Below are positions 50,009 through 58,578 of a stretch of DNA of 64,000 nucleotides, piece by piece. How positions within the stretch are numbered: the first letter of the stretch is position 1; every line of letters begins with the position of its first letter. Below the pieces are notes generated by a model. That model searched no databases, had not been told where the DNA came from, and saw nothing but the letters and a program-made list of their open reading frames with translations. A program made the translations under genes and the position numbers. Source of the stretch: Devosia sp. Root685 (lineage in GTDB: Bacteria; Pseudomonadota; Alphaproteobacteria; Rhizobiales; Devosiaceae); assembly GCF_001427875.1 (NCBI RefSeq), contig NZ_LMHK01000001.1:746871-810870 (forward strand). Direction: 5' to 3'.

Positions 50009-51880
50009 ATGCTCGATGGTTTGCGTGGCTTTGCAAAATCCTGGCCGGGAAAAATCCTTGGGGCATTTCTGCTCGTGGGCGTAGCCGGTTTCGGTATCAA
50101 CAATGTGATCACCGATCTTGGCAGCAATACCGTGGCCCGCGTGGGCGACCAGGAAATTACATCTCGCGAATTTTTGCGGGCCTATCAGAGCCAGGCGAAC
50201 AATCTCGCCAACCAGATCGGCCGCATTCCGACCGTCGCTGAAGCCGAAGCCATGGGTCTGCCGACCTATGTGCTGATGAACATTTCGCAGGGCGAGGCGA
50301 TGAATGTGCTCGCCAACCAGCTCGGTCTTGGGGTTTCCGACGACAAGCTGGGGCAGATGCTGCGCACCGATCCGTCTTTCCAGGGGACGCTGGGCAATTT
50401 CGATCCGTCGATCTTTACTCAGGTGTTGCAGGCGAGCGGCTGGACCGAATCCGAATATTTCGAAACGCGCGGCAATGAGGCCAAGCGCGAGCAGCTGGTC
50501 GGGGCGCTCTTTGCCGGCAAGACCCTGCCCGATGTGGCGCAGGGCCTGATCAACGACTATGCCGGCACGCAGCGCACGATCGACTATATCACGCTGACCG
50601 ACGCCAATATCGAAACGCCGGCAGCGCCGACTGAGGAAGAGCTTGCGGCTTACCTTACCGAGCACCAGGCGGAATATCGCACCGTGGAGACGCGCAAGGT
50701 GCAGATGCTGGACCTGTCGCTGGCTTCGGTTGCCAAGACCAAAACCATCGAAGAAGGCGCGATCGCTGCCGAATATGAGCGCATCAAGGGCACGCTGACG
50801 GTGCCGGAAAAGCGCACTATCAAGCAGGTGGTGCTCAACGCCGAACAGCAGGCCGCGTTTGAAGCCGGGCTCGCCGAGGGCAAGGATTTTCCGACGCTTC
50901 TTACCGAGAATGGCCTGACAGCGACGAGCCTTGGCACGCTGACGCAGGCGCAGGTGACCGACACGGCGCTCGCGACTGCGGCCTTTGGGCTTGAACAGGG
51001 CGGCGTGACTGTTATCGACGGGGTTACCGGCAAGCGCGCTGTGCATGTCTCGGCGATCGAAGCCAGTGGCCAGCCGACGCTGGAAGAAGCGCGAGCGCAG
51101 ATCGTCACTTCGCTCTCGACCGCTGCGGCGCGCGAGGACATCAACGACATTCTCGACCAGATCGAAGAACTGCGCGCCGCCTTCCGGCCGCTGCCGGAAA
51201 TCGCCGAGCGTTTCGGGCTCGACCTTTATGAGGCCGATGTCACATCGGGTGGGACGCAACTGCAAATCCTGCCGAACCTGCAGGCCGACGAGCGCACCAA
51301 GGTGAGCCAGGCCATTTTCAAGGCGACCGCCGGCCAATTGACGCCGTCGATCCCGCTGGCCGGCAATGCGCATCTGTTCTTCGATCTCGTCGAAGTGCAG
51401 CCGGCGCGCGACCAGACTCTGGACGAAGTGCGTACTGACCTGACGGCGACGCTGACGGCCGAGCGGACCAATAATGCGCTGCTCGCTAAGAGCAAGGAAA
51501 TCGTCGATCAGCTCAAGGGTGGGGCAACGCTCTCCGACCTGGCGCTGTCGCTGAACCTCTTCCCGCAGCTTTCCCCGCCCTTCTCGCGCTTCGGCTCGGA
51601 CGATGGCAGCATCGACGCCACCATTGCGCAGGCCGCGTTCAACGGCGGACCGGAGCACAAGGGCTCGGTGGTCAGCAGCACCGGCGACTTCCTGGTCTTC
51701 GAGGTGGTTGATAACACCGTGCCGACCGAACCACTGGAAACGGCGGCGGCGGACAACCTGCAGAGCGAAGCCAAGAACGGGGTCTATGGCGACTTCGTTT
51801 CAGCGGTGCGCGACGATGCGGGGCTGCGGATCAACCAGCAGGCGCTGCAGCAACTGCTTACTCTCAATTACGGCCAATAG
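50009..51880 (+). CDS. ppiD: PpiD-like peptidyl-prolyl isomerase / periplasmic chaperone
   Basis: A 623-residue protein with one N-terminal membrane helix (WPGKILGAFLLVGVAGFGI) and a large periplasmic part of SurA-like domains (VGDQEITSREFLRAYQSQANN and the parvulin-like region at about 250-370). It acts on outer-membrane and secreted protein folding. The ATG at 50009 (MLDGLRGFAKSWPGK) is the natural start; the preceding 35 codons of the frame are a promoter region. It faces tpiA and runs, 32 bases ahead, into trpE. Confidence 0.92.
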   Translation: MLDGLRGFAKSWPGKILGAFLLVGVAGFGINNVITDLGSNTVARVGDQEITSREFLRAYQSQANNLANQIGRIPTVAEAEAMGLPTYVLMNISQGEAMNVLANQLGLGVSDDKLGQMLRTDPSFQGTLGNFDPSIFTQVLQASGWTESEYFETRGNEAKREQLVGALFAGKTLPDVAQGLINDYAGTQRTIDYITLTDANIETPAAPTEEELAAYLTEHQAEYRTVETRKVQMLDLSLASVAKTKTIEEGAIAAEYERIKGTLTVPEKRTIKQVVLNAEQQAAFEAGLAEGKDFPTLLTENGLTATSLGTLTQAQVTDTALATAAFGLEQGGVTVIDGVTGKRAVHVSAIEASGQPTLEEARAQIVTSLSTAAAREDINDILDQIEELRAAFRPLPEIAERFGLDLYEADVTSGGTQLQILPNLQADERTKVSQAIFKATAGQLTPSIPLAGNAHLFFDLVEVQPARDQTLDEVRTDLTATLTAERTNNALLAKSKEIVDQLKGGATLSDLALSLNLFPQLSPPFSRFGSDDGSIDATIAQAAFNGGPEHKGSVVSSTGDFLVFEVVDNTVPTEPLETAAADNLQSEAKNGVYGDFVSAVRDDAGLRINQQALQQLLTLNYGQ

Positions 51881-51912
51881 AGCCGATCTCCCTCCAAACG
51901 GTAGAGACCACG

Positions 51913-53421
51913 ATGGGCGACGATTTTTCCACGCGTTTTGCAGAGCAATATGAAGCCGGCAAATCGCAGATCGTCTGGCGTCGCATCGTGGCCGATCTCG
52001 AAACGCCTATCGGCACCTATCTCAAGCTGGCGCAGGAACGGACGCATTCGTTCCTCTTGGAAAGCGTGCAGGACGGGACGACGCGCGGCCGCTATTCGAT
52101 CATCGGGCTCCTGCCGGACCTGATCGTGCGGGTGGAGGACGGCACGGCGAGGGTCAACCGGCAGGCGCAGCTTGATCCCGATGCCTTCGAGGTGATGGAC
52201 GCCAAGCCGCTCGACGCGTTGCGTGGGTTGGTGGCGGAGAGCCAGATCGTCGTGCCGGAAGGGCTGCCGCCGCAATCGGCTGGCATCTATGGCTATCTCG
52301 GGTATGAGATGGTGCGGTACATGGAAGTGCTGCCGAACGCCAATCCGGACGATTTGCAGACGCCCGAAGCGGTGCTGATGCGGCCCTCGCTGCTGGCGAT
52401 TTTCGATACCGTCAAGGACGAGCTTTATCTGACGGCGCCGGTCTATGTGAAATCAGGGGTTTCGGCACGGCAGGCGCTGGAAGCGGCGGAAGCGCGGATC
52501 GACGATGCGATTGCCCGGCTCGGGCGGGCGCTGCCGGCGACCCCTGCCCTGCCCGATCTGGCGGCGATCGAGGTCACCAGCAACACCTCGCGCGACGAAT
52601 ATTTCGAGATGGTGGCCCGGGCGAAAGAGTACATTTCGGCGGGCGATATTTTTCAGGTGGTGTTGAGCCAGCGGTTTTCGGCTGATTTTACGCTGCCGCC
52701 GACGGCGCTTTATCGGGCGCTGCGCCGGACCAATCCCAGCCCCTACATGTATTTCCTCGATTTCGGGGATTTTGCCGTGGCTGGGTCGAGCCCGGAAATT
52801 CTGGTGCGAGTGCAGAATGGGGAGGTCACAATCCGCCCCATTGCCGGAACACGGAAACGTGGGGCGACGCCGACGCGGGATCAGGAACTGGCGGCAGAGC
52901 TGCTGAGTGATCCCAAGGAACTGGCCGAGCACCTGATGCTACTGGACCTTGGGCGCAATGATGTGGGTCGCGTGGCGGAGACTGGTTCGGTGAAGGTGAC
53001 CGACAAGTTCTTCCTCGAATATTATAGCCACGTCATGCACATCGTTTCGAATGTGGTCGGGAAACTCGATCCGCAATATGACTTTGTCGATGCGCTTTCG
53101 GCGGGGTTCCCGGCGGGGACGGTTTCGGGGGCGCCGAAGGTGCGGGCGATGGAAATCATCGACGAACTGGAAAAATCGCGACGCGGGATTTATGGCGGTT
53201 GTGTCGGGTATTTCGGGGCCGACGGGACCATGGACACCTGCATCGTTTTGCGCACCGGGATCGTCAAGGACGGCAAGCTCTATGTGCAGTCGGGGGCGGG
53301 AATCGTCGCCGATAGCGTTTCCGAGCTGGAGCAGCTTGAGTGCGAGAACAAGGCGCGTGCCCTTTTCAGCGCGGCAGAAGAAGCGCTACGCTATGCCGGC
53401 GAAGCGGGAGTGGGACAGTGA
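51913..53421 (+). CDS. trpE: Anthranilate synthase component I
   Basis: Converts chorismate and ammonia to anthranilate, first step of tryptophan synthesis. The 502-residue protein contains the N-terminal allosteric-site region FLLESVQDGTTRGRYSIIGL and the chorismate-binding core with PIAGTRKRG, LLDLGRNDVGRVA and SAGFPAGTVSGAPKVRAMEIIDELE. It is separate from the glutaminase subunit, unlike the fused TrpEG of many rhizobia. No trp leader peptide or attenuator fits in the 32 bases after ppiD. Confidence 0.97.
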   Translation: MGDDFSTRFAEQYEAGKSQIVWRRIVADLETPIGTYLKLAQERTHSFLLESVQDGTTRGRYSIIGLLPDLIVRVEDGTARVNRQAQLDPDAFEVMDAKPLDALRGLVAESQIVVPEGLPPQSAGIYGYLGYEMVRYMEVLPNANPDDLQTPEAVLMRPSLLAIFDTVKDELYLTAPVYVKSGVSARQALEAAEARIDDAIARLGRALPATPALPDLAAIEVTSNTSRDEYFEMVARAKEYISAGDIFQVVLSQRFSADFTLPPTALYRALRRTNPSPYMYFLDFGDFAVAGSSPEILVRVQNGEVTIRPIAGTRKRGATPTRDQELAAELLSDPKELAEHLMLLDLGRNDVGRVAETGSVKVTDKFFLEYYSHVMHIVSNVVGKLDPQYDFVDALSAGFPAGTVSGAPKVRAMEIIDELEKSRRGIYGGCVGYFGADGTMDTCIVLRTGIVKDGKLYVQSGAGIVADSVSELEQLECENKARALFSAAEEALRYAGEAGVGQ

Positions 53422-53466
53422 ACGTGCGTGTGAATTTTCTTCGATGGCGGGGCTGGTTCTGAAACT

Positions 53467-53492
53467 GAGATTCCCGCTTTCGCGGGAATGAC
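53467..53492. repeat. 26-bp palindromic unit, family E, inside the trp operon
   Basis: Identical to the unit at 7465-7490. It forms a hairpin CCCGC-TTTC-GCGGG-like structure in the 100-base gap between trpE and trpG, the only long gap in the operon. Confidence 0.75.
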
Positions 53493-53521
53493 ACTGTGGT
53501 TCAGGATAGGCTCCCAAAAGA

Positions 53522-54121
53522 ATGACCAAGACCCTCGTCATCGATAATTACGACAGCTTTACCTACAATCTCGTCCATTTTTTGGGTGAGCTCGGCGCCA
53601 AAATTACCGTGCGCCGCAATGACAAGATTACGCTTGAAGAAATTGCCGCGATGGCACCGGAGGCGATTGTGCTGTCGCCCGGGCCGTGTACGCCGACCGA
53701 GGCGGGGATTTGCCTTGCGGTGATCGACCGGTTCAAGGGGCAGATCCCGATGCTGGGCGTGTGCCTGGGGCATCAGGCCATGGGTCAGGCGCTAGGCGGC
53801 GATGTCATTCGCGCGCCGCATCTGGTGCATGGCAAGACCAGCAAGATCAACCACACCGGCAAGGGGATTTTCCGGGGGTTGAATGCCGGGTTCGAGGCGA
53901 CGCGGTATCATTCGCTGATCGTCAAGGCCGAGACGCTGCCGGAGGTGCTGGAAGTGACGGCGACGACGGATGATGGGCTGATCATGGGCATGCAGCACAA
54001 GACGCTGCCGCTGCATGGGGTGCAGTTTCATCCCGAGAGCATTGCCAGCGAAAATGGCCATGCGCTGTTGCAGAATTTTTTGAATATCGCCCGCGACTTC
54101 AACGGGCAGAGGGCGGCATGA
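53522..54121 (+). CDS. trpG: Anthranilate synthase component II (glutamine amidotransferase)
   Basis: Supplies ammonia from glutamine to TrpE. In the 199 residues the triad is Cys81 ([11 protein letters not shown]), His170 and Glu172 (GVQFHPES); the N-terminal [13 protein letters not shown] is characteristic. It overlaps trpD by 4 bases. It may also serve para-aminobenzoate synthesis, as in other bacteria with a single such subunit. Confidence 0.96.
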   Translation: MTKTLVIDNYDSFTYNLVHFLGELGAKITVRRNDKITLEEIAAMAPEAIVLSPGPCTPTEAGICLAVIDRFKGQIPMLGVCLGHQAMGQALGGDVIRAPHLVHGKTSKINHTGKGIFRGLNAGFEATRYHSLIVKAETLPEVLEVTATTDDGLIMGMQHKTLPLHGVQFHPESIASENGHALLQNFLNIARDFNGQRAA

Positions 54122-55140
54122 TGGATATCAAGCAGGCTCTGCATAAAATTTCCGAAGGGCGCGACCTGACGGGCGAAGAAATGCGCGCGGTGATGCGCAT
54201 CATCATGGCGGGGGAAGCGAGCCAGGCGCAGATTGGCGCTTTCCTGATGGGCATGCGCGTCAAGGGCGAGACCGTGGGCGAGATCGCCGCGGCGGTTTCG
54301 ATCCTGCGCGAGCAGATGGTGCCGGTTTCGGCGCCCGAAGGAGCGATCGATATTGTGGGGACCGGCGGCGATGGCGTCGGAAGCCTCAATATATCGACGA
54401 CGACCGCGCTGGTGGTTGCGGCGGCGGGCGTGCCGGTGGCCAAGCATGGCAACAAGGCGCTGTCGTCGCGCTCGGGGGCCTCGCAGGTGCTTGAGGCATT
54501 GGGGGTCAAGCTTGACCTGACGCCGGACGAGATCGGCAGCACGATTTCTCAGGCTGGTATCGGCTTCATGTTTGCGCCCAGCCATCATCCGGCGATGCGG
54601 CATGTGGGGCCGGCGCGCGGCGAAATGGGGGTGCGGACGCTGTTCAACCTTCTTGGGCCGCAATCCAATCCGGCCGGGGTGCGGCGCTATCTGCTCGGGG
54701 TCTATTCGCAGCAATGGGTGGAGCCGGTGGCGGCGGCGCTGTTGGCCAATCGGGCGATCAAGGCGTGGGTGGTGCATTCGAGCGAGGGGCTCGATGAGCT
54801 GTCCACCTCGGGGCCGAATTTCGTGGCGCAGATTGCCAATGGCGACCTGCGCAGTTTTGAGCTGCATCCTGAGCAGGTGGGGCTGAGCGTGACCGACCCC
54901 AAGGGGTTGCTTGGCGGCGAGCCGGCGGAGAATGCAGCGGCGATGATTGCCCTGTTTGACGGCGCGCCGGGCGCCTATCGTGATACGGTGCTACTCAATG
55001 CCGGCGCCGCACTGCTGGTGGCCGATAAGGTGACATCAATTGAAGACGGCATCGCCATGGCGCGCGCGACTGTAGACAGCGGCAAGGCAAAAGACACACT
55101 CGCCCGCCTCGTGGCGGTTTCGAACGGACGAGCGCAATGA
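54118..55140 (+). CDS. trpD: Anthranilate phosphoribosyltransferase
   Basis: Joins anthranilate to PRPP. 340 residues with the PRPP-binding loop [41 protein letters not shown] split across residues 78-120 and the [22 protein letters not shown] region (here [10 protein letters not shown]). Start overlaps the trpG stop (ATGA). Confidence 0.97.
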   Translation: MMDIKQALHKISEGRDLTGEEMRAVMRIIMAGEASQAQIGAFLMGMRVKGETVGEIAAAVSILREQMVPVSAPEGAIDIVGTGGDGVGSLNISTTTALVVAAAGVPVAKHGNKALSSRSGASQVLEALGVKLDLTPDEIGSTISQAGIGFMFAPSHHPAMRHVGPARGEMGVRTLFNLLGPQSNPAGVRRYLLGVYSQQWVEPVAAALLANRAIKAWVVHSSEGLDELSTSGPNFVAQIANGDLRSFELHPEQVGLSVTDPKGLLGGEPAENAAAMIALFDGAPGAYRDTVLLNAGAALLVADKVTSIEDGIAMARATVDSGKAKDTLARLVAVSNGRAQ

Positions 55141-55952
55141 CCGATATTTTGAAGCAGATCGAAGCCTATAAGCGCGAGGAAATCGCGGCGGCAAAATCGA
55201 TGCGGCCATGGGCGGAGGTTGTTGCCCAGGCGCATGACCAGCCGGCGCCGCGCGGATTTATGAAGGCGCTGAAGGACAAGCGCGCCAAGGGGCAATATGG
55301 CCTGATCGCCGAGGTGAAGAAGGCGAGCCCGTCCAAGGGTCTTATTCGCACCGATTTCGACCCGGCCCAGATTGCGCGGGATTATGAGACTGCCGGGGCG
55401 GCTTGCCTGTCGGTGCTGACGGACCGGCCGAGCTTTCAGGGATCGCCGAGCTATCTGATCGAGGCGCGGGCGGCGACGAAATTGCCGGCGCTGCGCAAGG
55501 ATTTTTTGTTCGAGACCTATCAGGTGGCGGAAGCGCGCTCCTGGGGGGCGGACTGCATTCTGATCATCATGGCGGCTGTGGGCGACGACGTGGCGCGCTA
55601 TCTGCTCGATGCGGCGGAAGAGTGGGGCATGGATGCGCTGGTCGAGGTGCATGACCAGCTTGAACTGGACCGGGCGCTGGCGCTGGATAGCAAGTTCATC
55701 GGGATTAATAACCGCAACCTGAGGACGTTTGAGACGACGCTCGAAACTTCTGTGCAGTTGGCGGCGGGGGTGCCGGGCAATGTGCTGCTGGTGAGCGAGA
55801 GCGGAATCATGACGCATGAGCATGTGCGCATGCTCGACGAAAAGGCCGGTATCGGCACCTTCCTTGTGGGCGAAAGCCTGATGCGGCAGGACGATGTGGT
55901 GGCGGCGACGCGGGCACTGCTGATGGGCGCGCCGGAAGCGGTGCGCGGATGA
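55137..55952 (+). CDS. trpC: Indole-3-glycerol phosphate synthase
   Basis: Cyclises the carboxyphenylamino-deoxyribulose phosphate to indole glycerol phosphate. 271 residues; TIM-barrel motifs [55 protein letters not shown] and [15 protein letters not shown] carry the catalytic Lys and Glu residues. It overlaps both neighbours by 4 bases. trpF is not fused to it and trpF, trpB and trpA are not in the window. Confidence 0.97.
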   Translation: MTDILKQIEAYKREEIAAAKSMRPWAEVVAQAHDQPAPRGFMKALKDKRAKGQYGLIAEVKKASPSKGLIRTDFDPAQIARDYETAGAACLSVLTDRPSFQGSPSYLIEARAATKLPALRKDFLFETYQVAEARSWGADCILIIMAAVGDDVARYLLDAAEEWGMDALVEVHDQLELDRALALDSKFIGINNRNLRTFETTLETSVQLAAGVPGNVLLVSESGIMTHEHVRMLDEKAGIGTFLVGESLMRQDDVVAATRALLMGAPEAVRG

Positions 55953-56431
55953 GCGAGCGGCGCCTGACCCATCTCGATGCCAAGGGCGAGGCGCATATCG
56001 TCGATATCGGCGAGAAGGCGATCACGCGGCGGCGGGCGGTGGCCCAGGCGCGCTTGAGCGGCGAGGCGGAGACCATTGCCACCATTTTGGGTGGCGGGCT
56101 CAAGAAGGGTGATGCGCTGGCCGTGGCGCGCGTGGCCGGGATCATGGGCGCCAAGAAGACCAGCGACATCATTCCGCTGTGCCATCCGATTCCGCTGACC
56201 AAGGTGAGCGTCGAGATCGAGGGCGAGAACGAGACGACCATTCTCATTCGGACCACGGCCGAAACGACGGGGCAGACGGGCGTCGAAATGGAGGCGCTGA
56301 CGGCGGCGACGACGGCAGCCCTGACGCTTTACGATATGGCCAAGGCGCTCGACCGGGACATGGTGATTTCAGACATTTGCCTCGTGGAAAAATCCGGCGG
56401 CAAATCGGGCGATTATCGAAGAGAATCATGA
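55949..56431 (+). CDS. moaC: Cyclic pyranopterin monophosphate synthase
   Basis: Works with MoaA to make the first pterin intermediate of the molybdenum cofactor. 160 residues; [28 protein letters not shown] and [24 protein letters not shown] match the MoaC core, with the catalytic His/Lys region in PLCHPIPL. It overlaps trpC by 4 bases, an arrangement shared by several alphaproteobacteria (trp-moaC-moeA). Confidence 0.96.
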   Translation: MSERRLTHLDAKGEAHIVDIGEKAITRRRAVAQARLSGEAETIATILGGGLKKGDALAVARVAGIMGAKKTSDIIPLCHPIPLTKVSVEIEGENETTILIRTTAETTGQTGVEMEALTAATTAALTLYDMAKALDRDMVISDICLVEKSGGKSGDYRRES

Positions 56432-57630
56432 GCCTGCTTCCGGTTGATGAAGCGTTGAATCGCATTCTGGCCGCCGTGCCGGAGGTGGTTGGCGAGAGTG
56501 TTGCGCTGGGTGAGGCGGCGGGGCGGGTTCTCGCCGCGCCGGTGGTGGCGCGCCATGACCAGCCGCCGTTTAATGCCAGTGCGATGGATGGCTATGCCAT
56601 GCGGGCGGGCGATGTGGCCGAGGGCGTTTGGCTCAAGGTGATCGGCATGTCGCAGGCGGGGGCTGGATTTGCCGGGTCCATGGGCCAAGGCGAGGCGGTG
56701 CGGATTTTTACCGGGGCGCCGCTGCCGGAGGGCGCCGATACCGTCATCATGCAGGAAGAGGCGGAGCGGAACGGGGATCTCGTGCGGTTCACGGCCCCTG
56801 CCCGGCTTGGGCATAGCGTGCGGCCGCGGGGTTATGATTTTGCCGTTGGGCGGACGATCTTGGAGCGTGGCACGCGGCTCGGGGCGTTTCAGCTGGCTGT
56901 GGCGGCGGCGGCCAATGCGGGGACTGTGACGGTCGCGCGGCGGCCGAAGGTTGCGCTCTTGGCGACGGGCGACGAGTTGGTGATGCCGGGGACGGCGCTG
57001 GGGCCGGATCAGATCGTGGCGTCGAACAGTGTGGGGCTCGCGGCATCGCTGGGGCCCTTTGCCGAGGTGGTGACGGATTTCGGGATTGCGCGGGACAATC
57101 GCGCGGAACTCGACGCGGTGCTGGATCGGATTTTTGCCAGCGAGCCCAATGTGGTCGTGACCACAGGCGGGGCGAGTGTCGGGGAGCATGATCTGGTGCA
57201 GGCGGCGCTGATCGATCATGGGGTGACGCTCGATTTCTGGCGCATCAATATGCGGCCGGGTAAGCCGCTGATGTTTGGGACGCGGGGCAGGACGCTGATG
57301 TTCGGGCTGCCGGGGAACCCGGTTTCGGCCATGGTGACGGCGGAGATTTTTGTGAAGCCGGCGCTGCGGCACTGGCTGGGATTGGCCGATGTGGAGCCGC
57401 TGCGGCTGCCGCTCTTGGGACCGACGCCGGCCAATACGGCGCGGCGGCATTTTATGCGGGCGCGGATCGTGGTGCGGGATGGCGTGACTGGTCTGCTGCC
57501 GATCAACGAGACGGATAGCGGGCACACCTCGTCGCTGGCGGCGGCGGATGCGCTGATCGTGCAGCCGGAGTTTGACCCGGGGCAAGCGGTGGGCACCATG
57601 GTTTCGGCCATCGGGATCGGGGGCTGGTAA
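56428..57630 (+). CDS. moeA: Molybdopterin molybdotransferase
   Basis: Inserts molybdate into adenylated molybdopterin. 400 residues; start ATG overlaps the moaC stop by 4 bases, which fixes it against a longer shadow start inside moaC. Signatures FNASAMDGYAMRAGDV, TGDELV in the middle domain, VVVTTGGASVGEHDLVQ and FGLPGNPVSAMVTAEIFVKPAL are present. In many relatives lexA follows; here the next gene is a PPOX flavoprotein. Confidence 0.96.
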   Translation: MSLLPVDEALNRILAAVPEVVGESVALGEAAGRVLAAPVVARHDQPPFNASAMDGYAMRAGDVAEGVWLKVIGMSQAGAGFAGSMGQGEAVRIFTGAPLPEGADTVIMQEEAERNGDLVRFTAPARLGHSVRPRGYDFAVGRTILERGTRLGAFQLAVAAAANAGTVTVARRPKVALLATGDELVMPGTALGPDQIVASNSVGLAASLGPFAEVVTDFGIARDNRAELDAVLDRIFASEPNVVVTTGGASVGEHDLVQAALIDHGVTLDFWRINMRPGKPLMFGTRGRTLMFGLPGNPVSAMVTAEIFVKPALRHWLGLADVEPLRLPLLGPTPANTARRHFMRARIVVRDGVTGLLPINETDSGHTSSLAAADALIVQPEFDPGQAVGTMVSAIGIGGW

Positions 57631-57808
57631 GCCCGACCTCACGGAGAGGGCGACTGGTTTTCCGCCGTAGAAGTAGACAAGGCCCCTCACCTGCCGTCTT
57701 TGCCTTCGACCTCTTGCCATTCCTGGAAAGACAGGATTTAGTGGAAATGAGGTACGTACATCAGAACGATGCCATGGCGCGTTTCTGATGCTGATTGGGG
57801 GGATCGAG

Positions 57809-58456
57809 ATGCAGGGTATTGCCGAACGGGAAGACTATGGGGTGCGGGATGAAGAGGCGCTGAGGCGGCTCTATCCTGCGACGCATGACCTTGCTATTCA
57901 GAAATTTCAGGCGAGCCTGGGCCGGCATGCGCAGGAGTTTATCCGGCGGTCGCCATTTCTCTGCATCGGTACGCAGGATATGGCCGGCAGAGCCGATGTC
58001 AGCCCTCGGGGGGATCCGCCGGGTTTCGTGAGGATACTTGATCCGTCAACTCTCGCCATTCCCGACCGGCCGGGCAATAACCGGCTTGATAGTCTGTCCA
58101 ATATCATTGCGAACCCGGTGGTGGGGCTGCTGTTCGTCATTCCGGGCTTTGACGATACCCTGAGGGTCAATGGGCGGGCGAGATTGACCACCGATCCCGA
58201 CCTGCTCGCCACAATGGTGGTGAACGATCGCGTTCCGACGCTGGCTATCGTGGTGGAGGTGCAAGAAATATTCATGCATTGCGCCAAGGCCTTCCGTCGG
58301 TCGCATCTGTGGGACCCGGCATATCGGCAGGACCGCAAGGAAATGCCCTCGTTGATCAAGATCATCCTCGATGAAACGACCGGAGCGCCGGACGAGCAGG
58401 CCATGCGGGCGATCGATGATGGGCTGGAAGAGGATTATAAGCGGACGCTCTATTGA
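57809..58456 (+). CDS. PPOX-type FMN-binding flavoprotein
   Basis: A 215-residue split-barrel flavoprotein of the pyridoxamine-phosphate-oxidase superfamily, close to the MSMEG_1061-type subgroup: FLCIGTQDMAGRADVSPRGDPPGFVRILD, then NRLDSLSNIIANPVVGLLFVIPG and TLRVNGRARL. The start at 57809 (MQGIAERED) follows GGGGGGA; the frame has an ATG seven codons earlier without a site. The substrate is unknown (possible quinone or F420-type chemistry is not supported here). It follows moeA by 178 bases. Confidence 0.88.
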   Translation: MQGIAEREDYGVRDEEALRRLYPATHDLAIQKFQASLGRHAQEFIRRSPFLCIGTQDMAGRADVSPRGDPPGFVRILDPSTLAIPDRPGNNRLDSLSNIIANPVVGLLFVIPGFDDTLRVNGRARLTTDPDLLATMVVNDRVPTLAIVVEVQEIFMHCAKAFRRSHLWDPAYRQDRKEMPSLIKIILDETTGAPDEQAMRAIDDGLEEDYKRTLY

Positions 58457-58470
58457 GCGGGGGGTAAGTG

Positions 58471-58529
58471 GCACGCCCTCGTGGTTCGAGGCTTTGCTCT
58501 GCAAAGCACCTCACCATGAGGGCTACTGG
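58471..58529. repeat. Palindromic repeat, family A
   Basis: CACGCCCTCGTGGTTCGAGG, apical CTTTGC-TCT-GCAAAG, CACCTCACCATGAGGGCTAC. It sits between convergent PPOX and clpA genes, just before their terminator. Confidence 0.75.
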
Positions 58530-58546
58530 GGGAGAGGTGTAGAAAG

Positions 58547-58575
58547 AAAAAGGCCGGGATCGCTCCCGGCCTTTT
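58547..58575. terminator. Bidirectional terminator, PPOX/clpA
   Basis: AAAAGGCCGGGA pairs with TCCCGGCCTTTT around TCGC; it ends four bases before the clpA stop codon on the minus strand. Confidence 0.8.
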
Positions 58576-58578
58576 GGT

